A stretch of 64,000 bases of DNA from Dirofilaria immitis (lineage: Eukaryota; Nematoda; Chromadorea; Rhabditida; Onchocercidae): assembly GCA_024305405.1 (NCBI GenBank), contig JAKNDB010000109.1, forward strand, positions 3,038,001-3,102,000, in the 5' to 3' direction. The notes under the pieces are model-generated. The model saw nothing but the letters and a program-made list of their open reading frames with translations, searched no databases and was not told the DNA's origin. A program made the position numbers and the translations under genes. Of the stretch, positions 47,701 to 61,700 are shown in pieces (within the stretch, counting starts at the first letter, position 1; every line of letters starts with the position of its first letter).

Positions 47701-50700
47701 AGAAGTGCAGACTTATATCAAATATATTAGAAAAAGAGTGCTTGCAACTATATTACGAATTTTTGCTCTTATTACTTTCTCCAAACTCGTGGTGAGGGGT
47801 ATCAAAATACCGATTTACTAGCATGCGCAAGATAAAATTTTTCCTTCCACTAAATATAATCTTTTTATACCTTTCTGGCTATTAGCAAGGCAAGAAAAAT
47901 ACGCAAGAAGAGCTGTTCAAGCATACATGCTTTTAAATCTGCTTGACTATCCCTTACCCATTTTAACACGTTACAGCAAATTATCAGTCAGTGTACTCAC
48001 TTATCAGAGGATCTTGTTATTGAACAAAAAGTCTCGACTCAATATCCTAGACCGGACAATAAACTTTATTAAAAATTAATCACATAACTAAGTTCCTATG
48101 CAGCACCAGCGGTGATGGAAGGATAAAACACGCGAGAGACTGAGATGGCCCATGCAAAATATAATTTTCGTAGTGCTGGTCATAATAAAACTAATTTAAA
48201 AATGAAGGACATTAAAACAATTACCACCCACAATTATCCTATCTATGTAATTCATAATCACACGCTACTGTGCTAAAGTAAATCAATATCGAACATTCTA
48301 AAATGACTTGTATATTTGGGAATTAAAGTATATTCTACATTCCGTTTTTAAAACAAAAGTTATCCATCAGACGATCACCTTCTCGTTTGAAAGTAAATTT
48401 AAGATATAAAAAAATTACAAACCTATAACATGATTATCCTCCTTTGTCGTTGGAGTCATAATAGTGTCTGCATCCCCGCTACTTAATCCTGTTTCATTAG
48501 CGGATGTCTCACCTCCATCGAAGAAAATCTGCCTTACGTGACTATCTTTCATTGTCGTCTTCAGACTGCCACCATCATCATCTTTTTCTTTCTCATGTGT
48601 TGTCTGACAACCAAACGTTCCTTCTTTTGATGTTTCCTTTAAGTAATTATAGTAAGCCTCTAACTAAGAAAGCATTTCATTGAAATAATTCCTTTTCAGA
48701 AATGCATTTAATATCATTCAGTAACAGTAGCACAATATTTCTGTAATTTTGAAAACGAACCCACCGATTGAAAAAATGTTCCAAATTGTTTGTTACAAAT
48801 CATACAAAAGGAATACCATGCGGTAACAAAAATTATTTTAAATTAAGATTCATCAAAAGAATCAGGCGGAGAAAAATTTTATTCACAATACTGCAAAATC
48901 ACAGCGAGAAATTAAAGTTTACTGAAGCTTTTTTACTTGTTGCTCAAAATTCATTTCCACTTCTCGAACCATTCGATCCCATTTTTCTTGCTCCTCTTCG
49001 TTGAGAGGCACTATTTTGTCAACAATTTCTTCGTTTACAGCAACATCATCCTCATACGTAGTTGTTATTGTACGCTCTTCCACAATAGGACCTATGGCAA
49101 GCTTCATCTATTTCTGACTACATATTCCATAAGTTTCAGCACCCATCAAGAAAGCTGAAATTCTTTAGTATCAAAATTTCGCTCACCATTTTCCGAATCA
49201 TGCACATGTCGTTCAGTGCGCACAACTGTTCGAATTTCTGAAACTGCAACTTCCTCTTCCTCTTCTAAAAAAAAAAAAAAAAAAAAAATTTTCATACGTT
49301 GCATATCAATAACGAAACCACTCATACCGCAAAGCCTGCATTTATCAACTATTAAAAGATATGAAATACCGTGGAATGACTGTTCTTTGGGTTCTTCTGG
49401 ATCTCCAGGTGTCCCATCATACCCTACTTGCTGAAAAAACGGTTCTTGTGCCAATCGCTGTTGCGCCATTGTTACCTCAAAAGATTCCGGATGTTTTTTA
49501 GCATGCATATGTTTATTAACTATAGACATAAATCCCAAGAAAATTATAATTACGACCATCATACCTCGGCGTGACGACGTCTGTCGCCTGCTACCTCTAG
49601 CAAAGTAGATGACAGAGTTATTGAGGGTCCAGAAATATGCGATACAGGTGTTCCTTCTAAACCATCTAGCTTTTCAGCTCGATCCATTTCTCGTACAACA
49701 TCATCACGTCCTATTCGCTGCAATGCTGATCGCAAAGCAACGGCTGTAATTTTAAGAAAGTAATATGCAACAATTTCATTGCTTCGAACATAACTTTTAG
49801 TTATTAACGGGTCTTTTTCTTCTAGTATTTCGTGTTGTTGTAGTAAAACTTACGCGTAGCTTGTTCTTTCTTCAAAAATATCCAAATACGTAGAATAGTG
49901 ACTGCTTCAAGACCAACTAGTTGATGTCGAACTTGTCGTATATCAATATCAGGTACTTCAAGCGCTCGAGCTAACCGATGCCAATCAGCGCCAATTAATA
50001 GTGCAACATGTGCTAGTGGCAAGTTATCAGGTTCAGCAGTTTCATGGAAAGCTCCAACGTATTTCTCAGTCAAAGAAGCTTCCGAATAGAAGAGTTTTTG
50101 GAAACCATCGGCTCCTGAAGAATTAATTTCAAAAAAGATAATAATAATACAAAAATGCCAATGCATACTAATTTCCATTCGTCGTCAATATGCACTTAAG
50201 TTAAAAAGCACAGTTAGCTTCTTCATCAAAATAATTGCTAATATTTTCTCCGTCATTTTAATAATCATTTCTATCCATGTATTTACATTTCTGCATATAT
50301 TTTTAATGTTCTTAATGTATTACCGGCCCAGTGTATTCCGGAAGAGTGATTGCAAGAGTACACACTGGCGTCTGCGGAGGTAAATTTTCGGCTCTCAATT
50401 TTGGTTCTTTCATAAATACTATCCGGCCATCAGCTGCAGTTTCGTTGTCCGTGTGAGTGCGTATCTTAAATTTAAATAGTGTAAAGAAAATAAAGCGATC
50501 AAAAACCATATTGTCCTACAAAAATTAAAAATAATTATTAGAAAATATATATATCTATATTTTCGATTGATCACATACGATACGTATATTAAAATCTGTA
50601 GCTAATTTCTTCACCAAAATAAGTAAATAAACAATAAATTATAGAAAGAGGGAGAAAGAGAGAAATAGAAGTGTGTGATACCTTTACCATGAAAGCAAGA

Positions 50701-53700
50701 CGATTTTCTTGGAATGGTAGAAAATAAAGAGAAAGTTGGTCACCACTCTTGGTTATTGGAAGAAGATTTCCAGAAAATTCCAAAAACTGATGTCGCCCAC
50801 TTAAGACTTCTACATCTTTCGATTTCGCAATTTCAATGAAACGTTCTTGTTTTTCCAGGGTTTTATCTTCCCGATCATCAGTCATACAAAACAATCTAAA
50901 AGCAACATCAGCGCTGTTAAAAAACTACGCTTAAAATGTTATCCGAAAATAGATGAAAATGAACCTCAACTGTCCCTCGGCAGGAAAAGTTCGTCGAGCA
51001 AAAATAAGAAATTTAGCCATATAAGGAACTGCAATTGCTTCATTGTAAACCTCTTGTGCCATTCGTGCCGCATCTCGCGGAGTTTGGCAATCCATCAACC
51101 AAAATCGAGCAGAAACCGTAGTTGTAAATGAAACGTCCTCACCTAGACAACAGAATAGATAATATAAGAAAGTTGACCCAAACTGAAAAGACTAATAATG
51201 CATTTAACGATGCTGTCTTACTAGGATATTAATTTTATTTCACAGAAACGAAGATCTGAATAGACAAACCATTCAATAGACTAACCAGTAAATGTTAACT
51301 GCGTAGTTCCAGTAATATCTTCCCACTGTGCAGGAGAAGAACCTCCAGTTATACTGCAGAGTAAACGCAGCGTCGGTGGTTCCTGTCCTGGTTGGCCACT
51401 AGAAATTATAAAACTGTTTTAAATGCTTAGATATAATATAACAGTTCGACGTTGTAATCCAGTTCCATTTCTTGGTGACAATTACAGTACAGTAATACCT
51501 ATATTGTGTTAACATTCCTTTATTTGAGCTTTGTGGCAATGGTATGCACAGCGTTATGGGCTTATGGAATTTGCGACGACGCGGTTCAACAGTTACAATT
51601 GGAGAAACAGCGACTCTATTCCCATGTAAACGAGTGACTATCTCTTGTGGAACTGGCTGGGCTTGCACAGATACTTTGATCGTCTTAGTCAAGGAACCAT
51701 CCGGAAATATGGCCTGGAACATAATTCAGTGAAACATCTGCGGGAACAAGAAAACTCACTGTGAATGTAATAGGACAAAAAAATTATAATAAACATTAAT
51801 GAAAAGCTGAAAAGAAATTAGAAAGGCTCAGAAATTAATGAGATTTTTAAAATAAGTCTCAAGAACAACCTGCACATGAGGAACAACTGAAGAGAGTATT
51901 ACACCACCTTCTGGACCAACACAGTGCACTTCTTGCCGCACACGAGTAACGACCGCGAAATACATTGGGAAATCATTGGTCAGGATACGCGTAATCCGTG
52001 ATGTATGCAAATCATCAAGTTGCGACAACTCTTCTGCATCAAACGATTCATTGAGCACCTGAAAAAGATAGTGAAGTCTTTTTATTAGCAAAAATGTGAT
52101 TAGAAATAAGTATAATTTGCAAAAAAATACCTCTTGTACAGCATCTTCTGTTGCTTCAAGCTGATGCTCTTTCCAATGCTGCCCATCATCAGAACGCAAA
52201 ATGACAATCTCTCTCTCTCGTCCACGAAGTGATGCAAAATGTGGTACTTCCAATATAACAGGGCCTAAGAATTTTGCTCCATGTGGTGCCATTTCAAGTA
52301 TACGTGAGGCGAGCGCTTCACCTTCACTTAATGGTGGTGGATGTGCTAACTTGTCCTATAAATAAAGCACGGCATAAAAACTCTCTAAAATTAAATCCGC
52401 TAATGACTTCGAAGAAAAGTTAAAAACATAACCTTTCGAAGGTATCTGCATGTGATGCGTGTAGGTTGCGGCGCTTTTCTCGGTGGTATAATGATTCTGA
52501 CACCAGAATGCCTACAACCACGCATTGCTCCTCCACGTGCATCCACCATAAACGAAATTAAAAAACTGAAATGGTCTCTCAGCTTAATGATGAAATGACA
52601 AATAAGTGCATGAAAGCTGCAAGTTAGTGCTGCCATTCTTCTAGTTCTGGAAGTTAGAAGTTCATAAGATAGTAGGCGAACTTTCAACATCCAAAACAAA
52701 AAAGAGATGTGGTCAAGGCACTGAATTATACCAGTAAAAGCGGAGCTTAATTTTAGCAAGCATTGTTTCAAGAAAAAATAGAAATAAATATCTGAAGTTT
52801 TGAAATTCCATGAGATAAAAACCAAATATATATGCTTATGCAGATAGTTACAAAAAGTTTCAATACATGAAAAACAGTCTAAAGTGCAGGAAACATGTTT
52901 AATTTAAAGTATGTTTAAGTGTACAGTATTAGAGAATGAGCAGTGGATAGCACATTAGCTTCGAGAGTCGGAGAATCTGAATCCAGAAATTTTGAAACAA
53001 ATAAGAAATATTTCGTAGAGAAATTTTCCGGAAATGAAAGACAATACCAACTTCCTGCCGCCTTGAACTTATCAGAATTCGACAAGACAAAATGCAATAA
53101 ATATTCTTAAGCTATTCAAACAGCTGAGAGAACTTAATCTGGACAATTTTCCGCCTTCAGGCAGAAGAAATAAATGAAACGAAACATGCCGTATAATGCA
53201 GTACGAAGAATACGTATAATTAATATTAAAAACTCACGTTTTGTGAAGAAGTTTGCTGAAATAAATGGTGAATCAAAAATTCAACAGTATCTAGTTCTGC
53301 AGACTGTGATAATGAGGATCAACGGAAAGAATTTTCTAAAGAAAAACTGTATTACAGAAAACCGTTGCAACATTGTACTTCTCACTAATCAACCAACTAA
53401 TTTCATTATGGGTATTCAATCGACGATAATTCAACATTACCTAGGTTGCATGGTAGTTCTCATTATCGTAACATTGTCAGGAAGCGATGCATCTAAGGAA
53501 GGATCGGCCATCGCTGTAGTAATTGGTTCATGCTAAAAAAATTTTATTACAATGCCAGCGAAAGCTTATGTGGGTAAAGGATAAAAGTGTCTACTTCATT
53601 AATCATATAACGTAAAATAAAGGCCCCATATGTTTCACATGGACTAAAGACGTTCAAAATTAGAACTGGATACGATAGTCTTTGTTTTGTTTTAATCTAT

Positions 53701-55712
53701 TTATGCTCATAAATACAGCCAAAGAATTTTTACTTAATGTTAATCAAATGACAAGACATAAAATGCATTACTTGTGCTTTACGAATTAAGGCATCCAAAT
53801 CGCCATCCGTACCTTCCACTTCCAGACTTCGTGACAATATCTACAAATGTATACAGTTTATTTGATGCACCACAGCACAGTTAAATTCCGCTTGAAGAAA
53901 ATGATGTGCTTCACTTCTTTAAATTTCTTAATATGTTGCTGTACCTACACCAGTTGAAAGTTCTTTTTCTCGAATCCAAAGCAAAAGATAGAGCATATCA
54001 GCATAGTAACAAATAGGAAATCTGAACTTCCATAAATCATTTTGAAACTTTTTGTGTCAAGAAAGGAATCGCTTTATCCTCCCTTCACCCCCTCCCCCTC
54101 CCAGTGACACAACTCTGAATATAATTGCAACGAAATAAAATTAATAAAATCGACCATGGATATAACGATAAATAATCAACATAGATAGGTCGCACAATAT
54201 ACAAAAAAGTACCGGTTCTGTGGCATGAATCAAATGTACACCAGTTGAATCGTGCAAACCTTTTGTGAGGCTTTCTGAGAAATCATGAGCATGAGCATTG
54301 GCTGTGATCTGATTATCTTCACCTATAACAAATCGTTAACGCATATACTGGAGCTAACATCAGCATTATGGAATACCTTGGAGCTGTCATTTGAGTCTTT
54401 CATGTAAGATGTATCGCCATCGTGAACCTTTCTTATCATGGCAATTATACTAAAGTTACGTAGCATTGTTCTCCTTCACACGACATTCATTTGGCTAATT
54501 ATCACTTCGGGAAATCAATTCACAGAGAGCGAAAAATTCAAGAAGTTATCCGATATAGCGACAAAATGCAATCACAAGTTTTGAAAGCTAAACGCTAATT
54601 ATGATAGTTGTGGATTATGAACGGTAAAGCCACCCTTCAGCGTAATTTCGACAGTAGTTGGCCCCATAGGAGCTGATCTATTCGAACAATGACACGCATG
54701 CGATGTGTGCACAGACATAAAGAAAAAGAAGGAAAAGGCGGAGGGAAGGGGAGAGCGAGAGGAGGGAGAAGCAAGAGAGCAAAGAGAATGTATATCAGGA
54801 ATAGCGAACCAAAGGGAGCAATATCACTTTTAGGACTTCCTGTTTCAGCTGCAAAAAATTAGAGAGAAGCAAATATAGAATATCCAATCTAAGGAAAAAA
54901 AAGAGTAAAGATTACGAATCCAAAAAGCACCAAGATCTATCAGGAACTTTCGCTGAAAAAAATGCAAATCATAAATTCACCGGTGAGAAGTTACACGACT
55001 ATTCATGCAAAAATTAACTACAGCAATTTCTAACTCATGGTATACTATTAAACATAATGTCAATGATTAAAAGCATACTATTATTGTACAATACGAATAG
55101 CCTAACTACGCCAAAATAGAGCAGATACGGTTGCAACAGGGATAATTGTCTTTATAAAACTAAACTGCGTAACGGCCACTTCAACAGCACTGCACTGATG
55201 GAGCTGTATGCATGTGCAACAGATTATGTAACAGAAACAGTCATTGTGAAACCTCAAGATTTTCTGATTTTTTCATTAGTAGTTATAAACATCGTCAATA
55301 TTACTCTTATTATAACCATAAATAGCACTGCAAACATATTAACTAGCCAAAACTGGAGAAATATCCACTGTATCCCATTCATTTAGTGCAGTAATTATAT
55401 TTATGGATTGTAATCCATGAGAAGACTGTCAAATAAACGTGATATTTGCACATTAATTTGAAACCAAAAAGTATATGTCAAAAACAAATAAAAAAGTATT
55501 AAAATGCGGAAAGAAATAAATGAAAAAAATCATACGTGATAAATAAATCAGAGTAGCTCCAGGTGAAGGATAAGGGCTTGAAGTGTGATTGGGAAAGAAG
55601 CTCAGATCATGGTCATCTGATGTTGACAAGCGCAACGGCGAATGTGCCAGGGCACGAAGATGTGACACGTCCTCTTCCAACGTATTCGGTGCTGAATCGA
55701 CGAACAAACGCT

Positions 55713-55743
<31 letters not shown>

Positions 55744-58700
55744 AGCAGCAGCATTCAGCAACACAATCACAACTACTAATCCAACCTTTTCACCATTTAT
55801 CGTATACTTTGCAAGTAATGTTATCGAACTACTACTCAGTATTATGCTCACAATATTAACATATTATAGCAAGCAAGAAAATGGCGGTACTCCCAATGAG
55901 AGCACTAATCTGTATTCAGCAGCTGCTTGTAGCAAAAATTGGCAGCTAATTTTTAAATCTCATTATGCATGTTCGGACTAAATACATCATCTTGCTGATA
56001 AAGTTTTCAGATAAATAAAATTGTGCACTTAGAACGGAGAAACTTTGTTAATTATCTAGCGCATCTCATAATTAGTTGAGCTAGTCGTGAAAAGCACAAA
56101 AGCTTAGATGCAATAATGTCTCTTTTGTCATCAAATTTGTGCTGCACAACAAGGAACTTGATCTTTTGATCTAACTTCTTTCTTTTTGATTGAAGAACTA
56201 TGCAGATCCTTGTGAGTGAAGCATATCTGCTCGTTAGCTGTACTTTTTTCGGTTTGTTTGCTTTTGTTAAATCATTTGAATCTTGAAATCTTTCAAAAAA
56301 TATTTAAATTTACCACATAGCAATTATGGAATGAAAAAAAGGAACAGACCGAAAAACTTCGTTGAAAGAAATATGTAAACCTTATTTAAATTAAAATAGA
56401 GTATGCTGTAGGCCTACTCTTAATGTGCGCAATCCAGCACCTAAACTGATTTCCAGACAAGGCACTTGTTACATCAGCAAATAACTCATTATTGTTTTAC
56501 TATTCAATTCTTAAAGAATTTGCATACCTTCATCTTCGGAATCGGAAAACATGGTTTCATTCATTGCTTCGGGATTCTGAGGTTTATATCTTTCTTCAGT
56601 AACGGTTGTGGTCTCCGTTATCACAGTAGTCTCGGTAATTGTTTTAAGCGCTTCAACCACGGATACATACCCTAGACGTTCAGCAATCGATAATGGAGTT
56701 TGTCCTGTCTACAAAACGAAAACGTTGGATCACTAAAAGTGACTTTACAAATGGAATTTTAATCCTTCTAAACATACACTTTTCTTTTTCTTACAAAGCT
56801 CTTCATTGCAGCAGTCAGATTGTTTTTCTCTTAAATGCCAAGCTTAATGGTTCTATTACTCAAAAGCCTTCCTACATAAATTTTTCATAATTTCGAAGAT
56901 AACACGTTACTTTTTTCCCAAATTAATCAATTATTACCGATGTATGAACATTTGGACTTGCACCATGCTCCAACAAGTAACGTACAACACTGTTATGCCC
57001 TTGCTGAGCAGCTTGATGCAGAGGAGTATAGGAAGCACGAGTAATAACTGAAACTCGTGCGCCATGCTCAATCAAGAAACGGACCATGTTTATTTGTCCT
57101 GCAACGTTCTCAATATTATAATTAGTATGACACAGAAGAACAGCAACAAAATTCCATAAGAGGAGAAATCGAACCAAAATGGCAAGCAACATGTAACGGC
57201 GTATATCCTGCTTTCGTTTTGGGATCAATGGCTGCGTTTTCTTTCACTAGTTCTTCTGCTACGCTCACACGATCCTCCTGTGCACATAAATGCATTGGTG
57301 TCAAGCCATTCCTTGCCTGAGCTCCAACCTGAAGTATATAAAATCACTACAATTATACTTTAATTAAACTATCACAGTGCAATTCTATGAAACTAAGCAT
57401 ATTTTAACTACCAAATTCACCTCCTTTTTAATTTTTTTACTTTTTCAGTTTTTTTAAAACCTACTTTTGCTCCATTTTCAATTAATAACGCAGCCATTTC
57501 GCGATGGCCCTCCTGGGCGGCAAGATGAAGTGGTGTAAAGCCAGCTTTGCTTTCAGCATTCGCATTTGCCTCAAAGAAGAAAAAAAGTTGTCAAGATCGT
57601 TATATTGACATTGACGTGTTTTTGCACAAAAAAATCTAAATCGTTGTATGAAAACTGATTTTCAAAGAAAGAACTGAAAGTGCCACGCATTACAACTCAA
57701 TAAACGGTGATACCTTATAATGAAGGAGAGTGCTAGCAATATCCATCTGATTCTTCTTCGCGGCAATATGTAAAGGAGTGTACCCATTCTTGGCAGCGGC
57801 ATGTGCAGAAGCACCATTTTCTAGAAGTAACAATGCTACCTTGTCGTTATTGTAATGTGCCGCTACATGCAGAGGTGTTACCTAAAATAATCAATGATCA
57901 CTGATATTCGTATATCAATATCTTTCTGAACATACTGAATATATTTACAATGAAAGATAAGAGCAAGAATTAATCTAAAAATATATTATAAATAATTTAG
58001 TATCTGGAAGTCTTCTGGTCGGACTTAAAAAGGCAAGTTAATTTATTGCGAGAACACAGAGATATTTAACGCCAATATCATATCAGTGATCACCTGATTC
58101 TTGCCTTCAATGTCAACCGGTGTTCCTCGTTCTAGCAATGATTTCGCGACCGGCAAATTGCCATACTTAGCAGCTAAATGCAACGGCGTAAAACCCTTTT
58201 TCGTGAGCAGTGTCTTGTCGGTTCCATGATCCATCAATATTGCTGCCACTTCCTCTTGCCCCTCCTATAATATTTGGAAATTGAATAACTTATGCACTCT
58301 AAATTAAATAAAAAGGCAAATATTTCTTTTTCCACTAAGCTTACCTTGGCAGCAATATGAAGAGGAGTATAAAGATCTCTTGTGGCAGCATTTGGTGATG
58401 CATTAGCCTGCAGCAACAAAATGACGATGTCGGTATTACCAAGACGTGATGCAATGTGCAGTGGAGTTTGTAGTTCACGAGCAGCAGCATCCACCTTTAT
58501 AAACATATCACATAATGAAATCTTCAATATGACTGTAGCAATGGAGCTTCAATACTATACACTTTCATATAGAATGAATGGCATTCTTCTTTCTTTTCGA
58601 AACTAAACAATGCTCTGAAATAAGAATAAAATACCGGTTCCCGCAAAAATAGTTTTCAATGATGATAGTATTTAAGCATGCAACATCGACTAACCTGTGC

Positions 58701-61700
58701 TCCATTACGCACCAAAACACGAACAATGTCCGTTTGGTTTGCTCGTGCAGCTAAATGAAGAGGCGTTTCACCGCGTACTGTAGCCACATCTGCATTAGCA
58801 CCCTGAAATGGAGAAAGGTTATTTTATTTTCTTAGCGAAATTTCTGCATAACTTCAGCGCAATGTGTCTCTTTGATTAGATTTGCCAGCTTCGAGCACTG
58901 ATTATTGCCGAACAAATTTTTTATAAAAAAACAAAAAATGTAAGATCATTGAAAAGGAAATCACGCTCATTTACTCTTAAGATAGATATAACGAAAAAAA
59001 AAGGTTAAATGAAATGTAAAATATAAAAAGTAAAATTAAAAACTACATGAAAAACGTAAAGAAAAAATACTACGTATTTTCAACCTGTTTTATCCAAAGC
59101 TAAACTCTCAATAACGAGAAAATACCTAACATGAATACCAAAACACATATAACAGTTTAATTCTTAGAGAAAAATTAAACAACGATCACTTGTTGTAGTA
59201 AATAGATGACAATGTTTATAGCACCCATAAAAGCAGCGACATGCAGCGGTGAGAGACCGGATTCAGTAGTTGCTTCGATTGCAGCGTGGTATTTCAGTAG
59301 CAGTTCGACAATCTTAACAATCACAAGTGGTAATTGATAAAAAGCAAATATACGAAATGCTCAACATTAATCCCTTGCAAAAAAAAAAATACTTTAATGC
59401 GATTTTTTTGCAAGCGATATGCAGCGGTGTGAAGCCATTGAGAGCTCGAGCATTCGGGTCAGCATTACGATCCAGCAAAAGTTTAGCGACACGGACATGT
59501 CCGCAATGAGCAGCCACATGAAGAGGAGTGAGATAATCAACAGTAACATCATCAACTGGAGCTCTATGATACAAGAGAATTCGTGCACTGTCCACATGAT
59601 CACCCTGTGCTGCCATATGTAAGGGAGCCAAACCATTCTGCAATGTTTTATATTTGATTATCCAATGAAATTCTCTGAAAACTATAAAGAAGGCAACAAC
59701 AGAAATAGAATCCCAAAACTATACTGCTTACTTTTGTCTTAGCACTGATTGGAGCTCCTTTTTCAAGCAACAAATCAACAACTTGATCATGACCTGAACG
59801 AGAAGCACAGTGTAATGGTGTCAGTAAATCACGTGTGCGACAGTCAATTACGGCCCCATGAGCCAACAATAACGAAACCATGTTTGTACGACCCCATTTT
59901 GTTGCAACGTGTAACGGACTGAAGGAAAAAAAATTTTATTAATAGCTGTTATTGATAGAATACTCATCTAACGCATAATTTTGAAATGCTTATCTAGATT
60001 TATTTAACAAGTGCCTTAAACCTTTGTGTTGGAATTCTAAAAAATTCAGGCAGATGACTCTCAAGATCGTTATCCATTTATGGACGCAGTTACTTCATCG
60101 TATTTTTACAATGGCCTTTTAAATCAATCATTTTAATATTTCCAGCATATACATTTACATACCTTATGTTATGTCTCGCTTGGTAATTCACATTGGCTCC
60201 TTTTCGAGTAGCAGTTGTGCTACGTTCTCATTTCCATAGTGAGCGGCGATATGAAGCGGAGTAAAGCCGCTTTTCGAAGTCACATCCGAATTATGCTCAT
60301 TCTGAAATCGATTCCTTTTAATCACAAACATACACAATGCATCTCGAATATCTCTGCTTTATCGAAAACAATTCTCATTCGCACATTGCTCCTTTTGCAT
60401 TATCTTTTTGCAACGATATGTAACACTCGTATACATATGTTTATTTATCATTAGCGGAAAAATCATTACGATGCTGTATATCATAATTTTAGGAACTTAT
60501 GACAGAAATAAATCCCCTCCCCAGAGGAGCATCTGTGAAGACGTCAAAATATCCACTGCCAAATACGAATAATGATCAGTACTATGATAGTAACCATTAT
60601 CTGAAGAATTTTTTGTAAATGAAACTAACTTGAAGTAATAGCGTAGCTGCTTTCGTATCATCTTTTTAGCAGCAATATGCAGTGCTGGCAAGCGCACTTT
60701 CCCGCGCGTGTCATTTTCAAGCAAAACAGCGACAACACGATCGTGACCTTGTTGCAAGGCAACTGCCAGTGGCGTAAAACCGTCCTATAAATAGGAAGCT
60801 TAAATATCACGGAGGATATTAATTCCTACAGCATAGCAGTATAGTGGACAGGGAACTATGAATCACAGTGTGACGACGAACTGATATATTAAAAGCAAAG
60901 CAGTTTTTTTTTTTGTATAATGTATGCCGTTAAATTTGAAATATTTGCAACTTCTCAAACTTCTGATGATATAACAAGAAATGAAATGCCCAATAGTGGA
61001 ATATCATGGAACATGGGCATATGCAACAAATTTTAAGCAAGTTTGGAAGGACGTATGTGTAAAAAAAAAGAAACACTAGTACATCTACCATAACTGGTAG
61101 AACAAATCATGAATTTCAAATAGGCCAAAAAAATGTTTTTAATGATAATTTTAGTTAAAGAGACGTACAAAATAGTTTTAAATTAATTTTTAATAAATCT
61201 TGAAGCATCATACCAATATTTAATGGTCTATGTACTAATAATAACCAACACCTAAAATCAGGCAAGTGGCTTACGATAAATAGATTCTTCATTTTTGCTA
61301 CAGTGTTTTTGAAAAAATAAACTGAGAGTATAAGGATGATCTTATGAATTCTCCCATCTGTTGGACGTAGCATACCCATCTAATTTCTGAAGCAGTAAAC
61401 AAGTGATAAACAAAATTGATAATGTTTCTCTTGTTTTACAGCTCAGGAGAAAAGGAAAACAAAATAGAGGGAAGATGACAAACTTCTGTAGCTAAAGCTT
61501 GATTGGCATTGTGTGCAAGAAGATAGCGTACAACAGATTCGTGATTCTCTTGTGCAGCCATGTAAAGTGGTGTAAAACCGTTTAGTGATTGTACGTTAAC
61601 ATTAGCACCATTTTCAACAAGTACTGTGACGATTAGTTCTTGTCCTGCCAATGATGCTATATGTAACGCTGTGTTACCCTTCTGAAAACAATATTATTAT

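Noticed and set aside
52930..52985. tRNA-like stretch with possible A and B box motifs (AGTGGATAGCAC, then GAATCTGAATCC)
   Set aside because: The anticodon and D stems do not pair and the acceptor stem is absent; at most a decayed relic or chance match within an intron.
53174..53536. 120-codon + strand ORF
   Set aside because: Antisense to the conserved [16 protein letters not shown] exon of unc-44.
55563..55981. + strand ORFs with poly-Gln or poly-Thr from the CAA repeat
   Set aside because: Produced by the microsatellite and antisense to the cassette exon; no independent coding signal.
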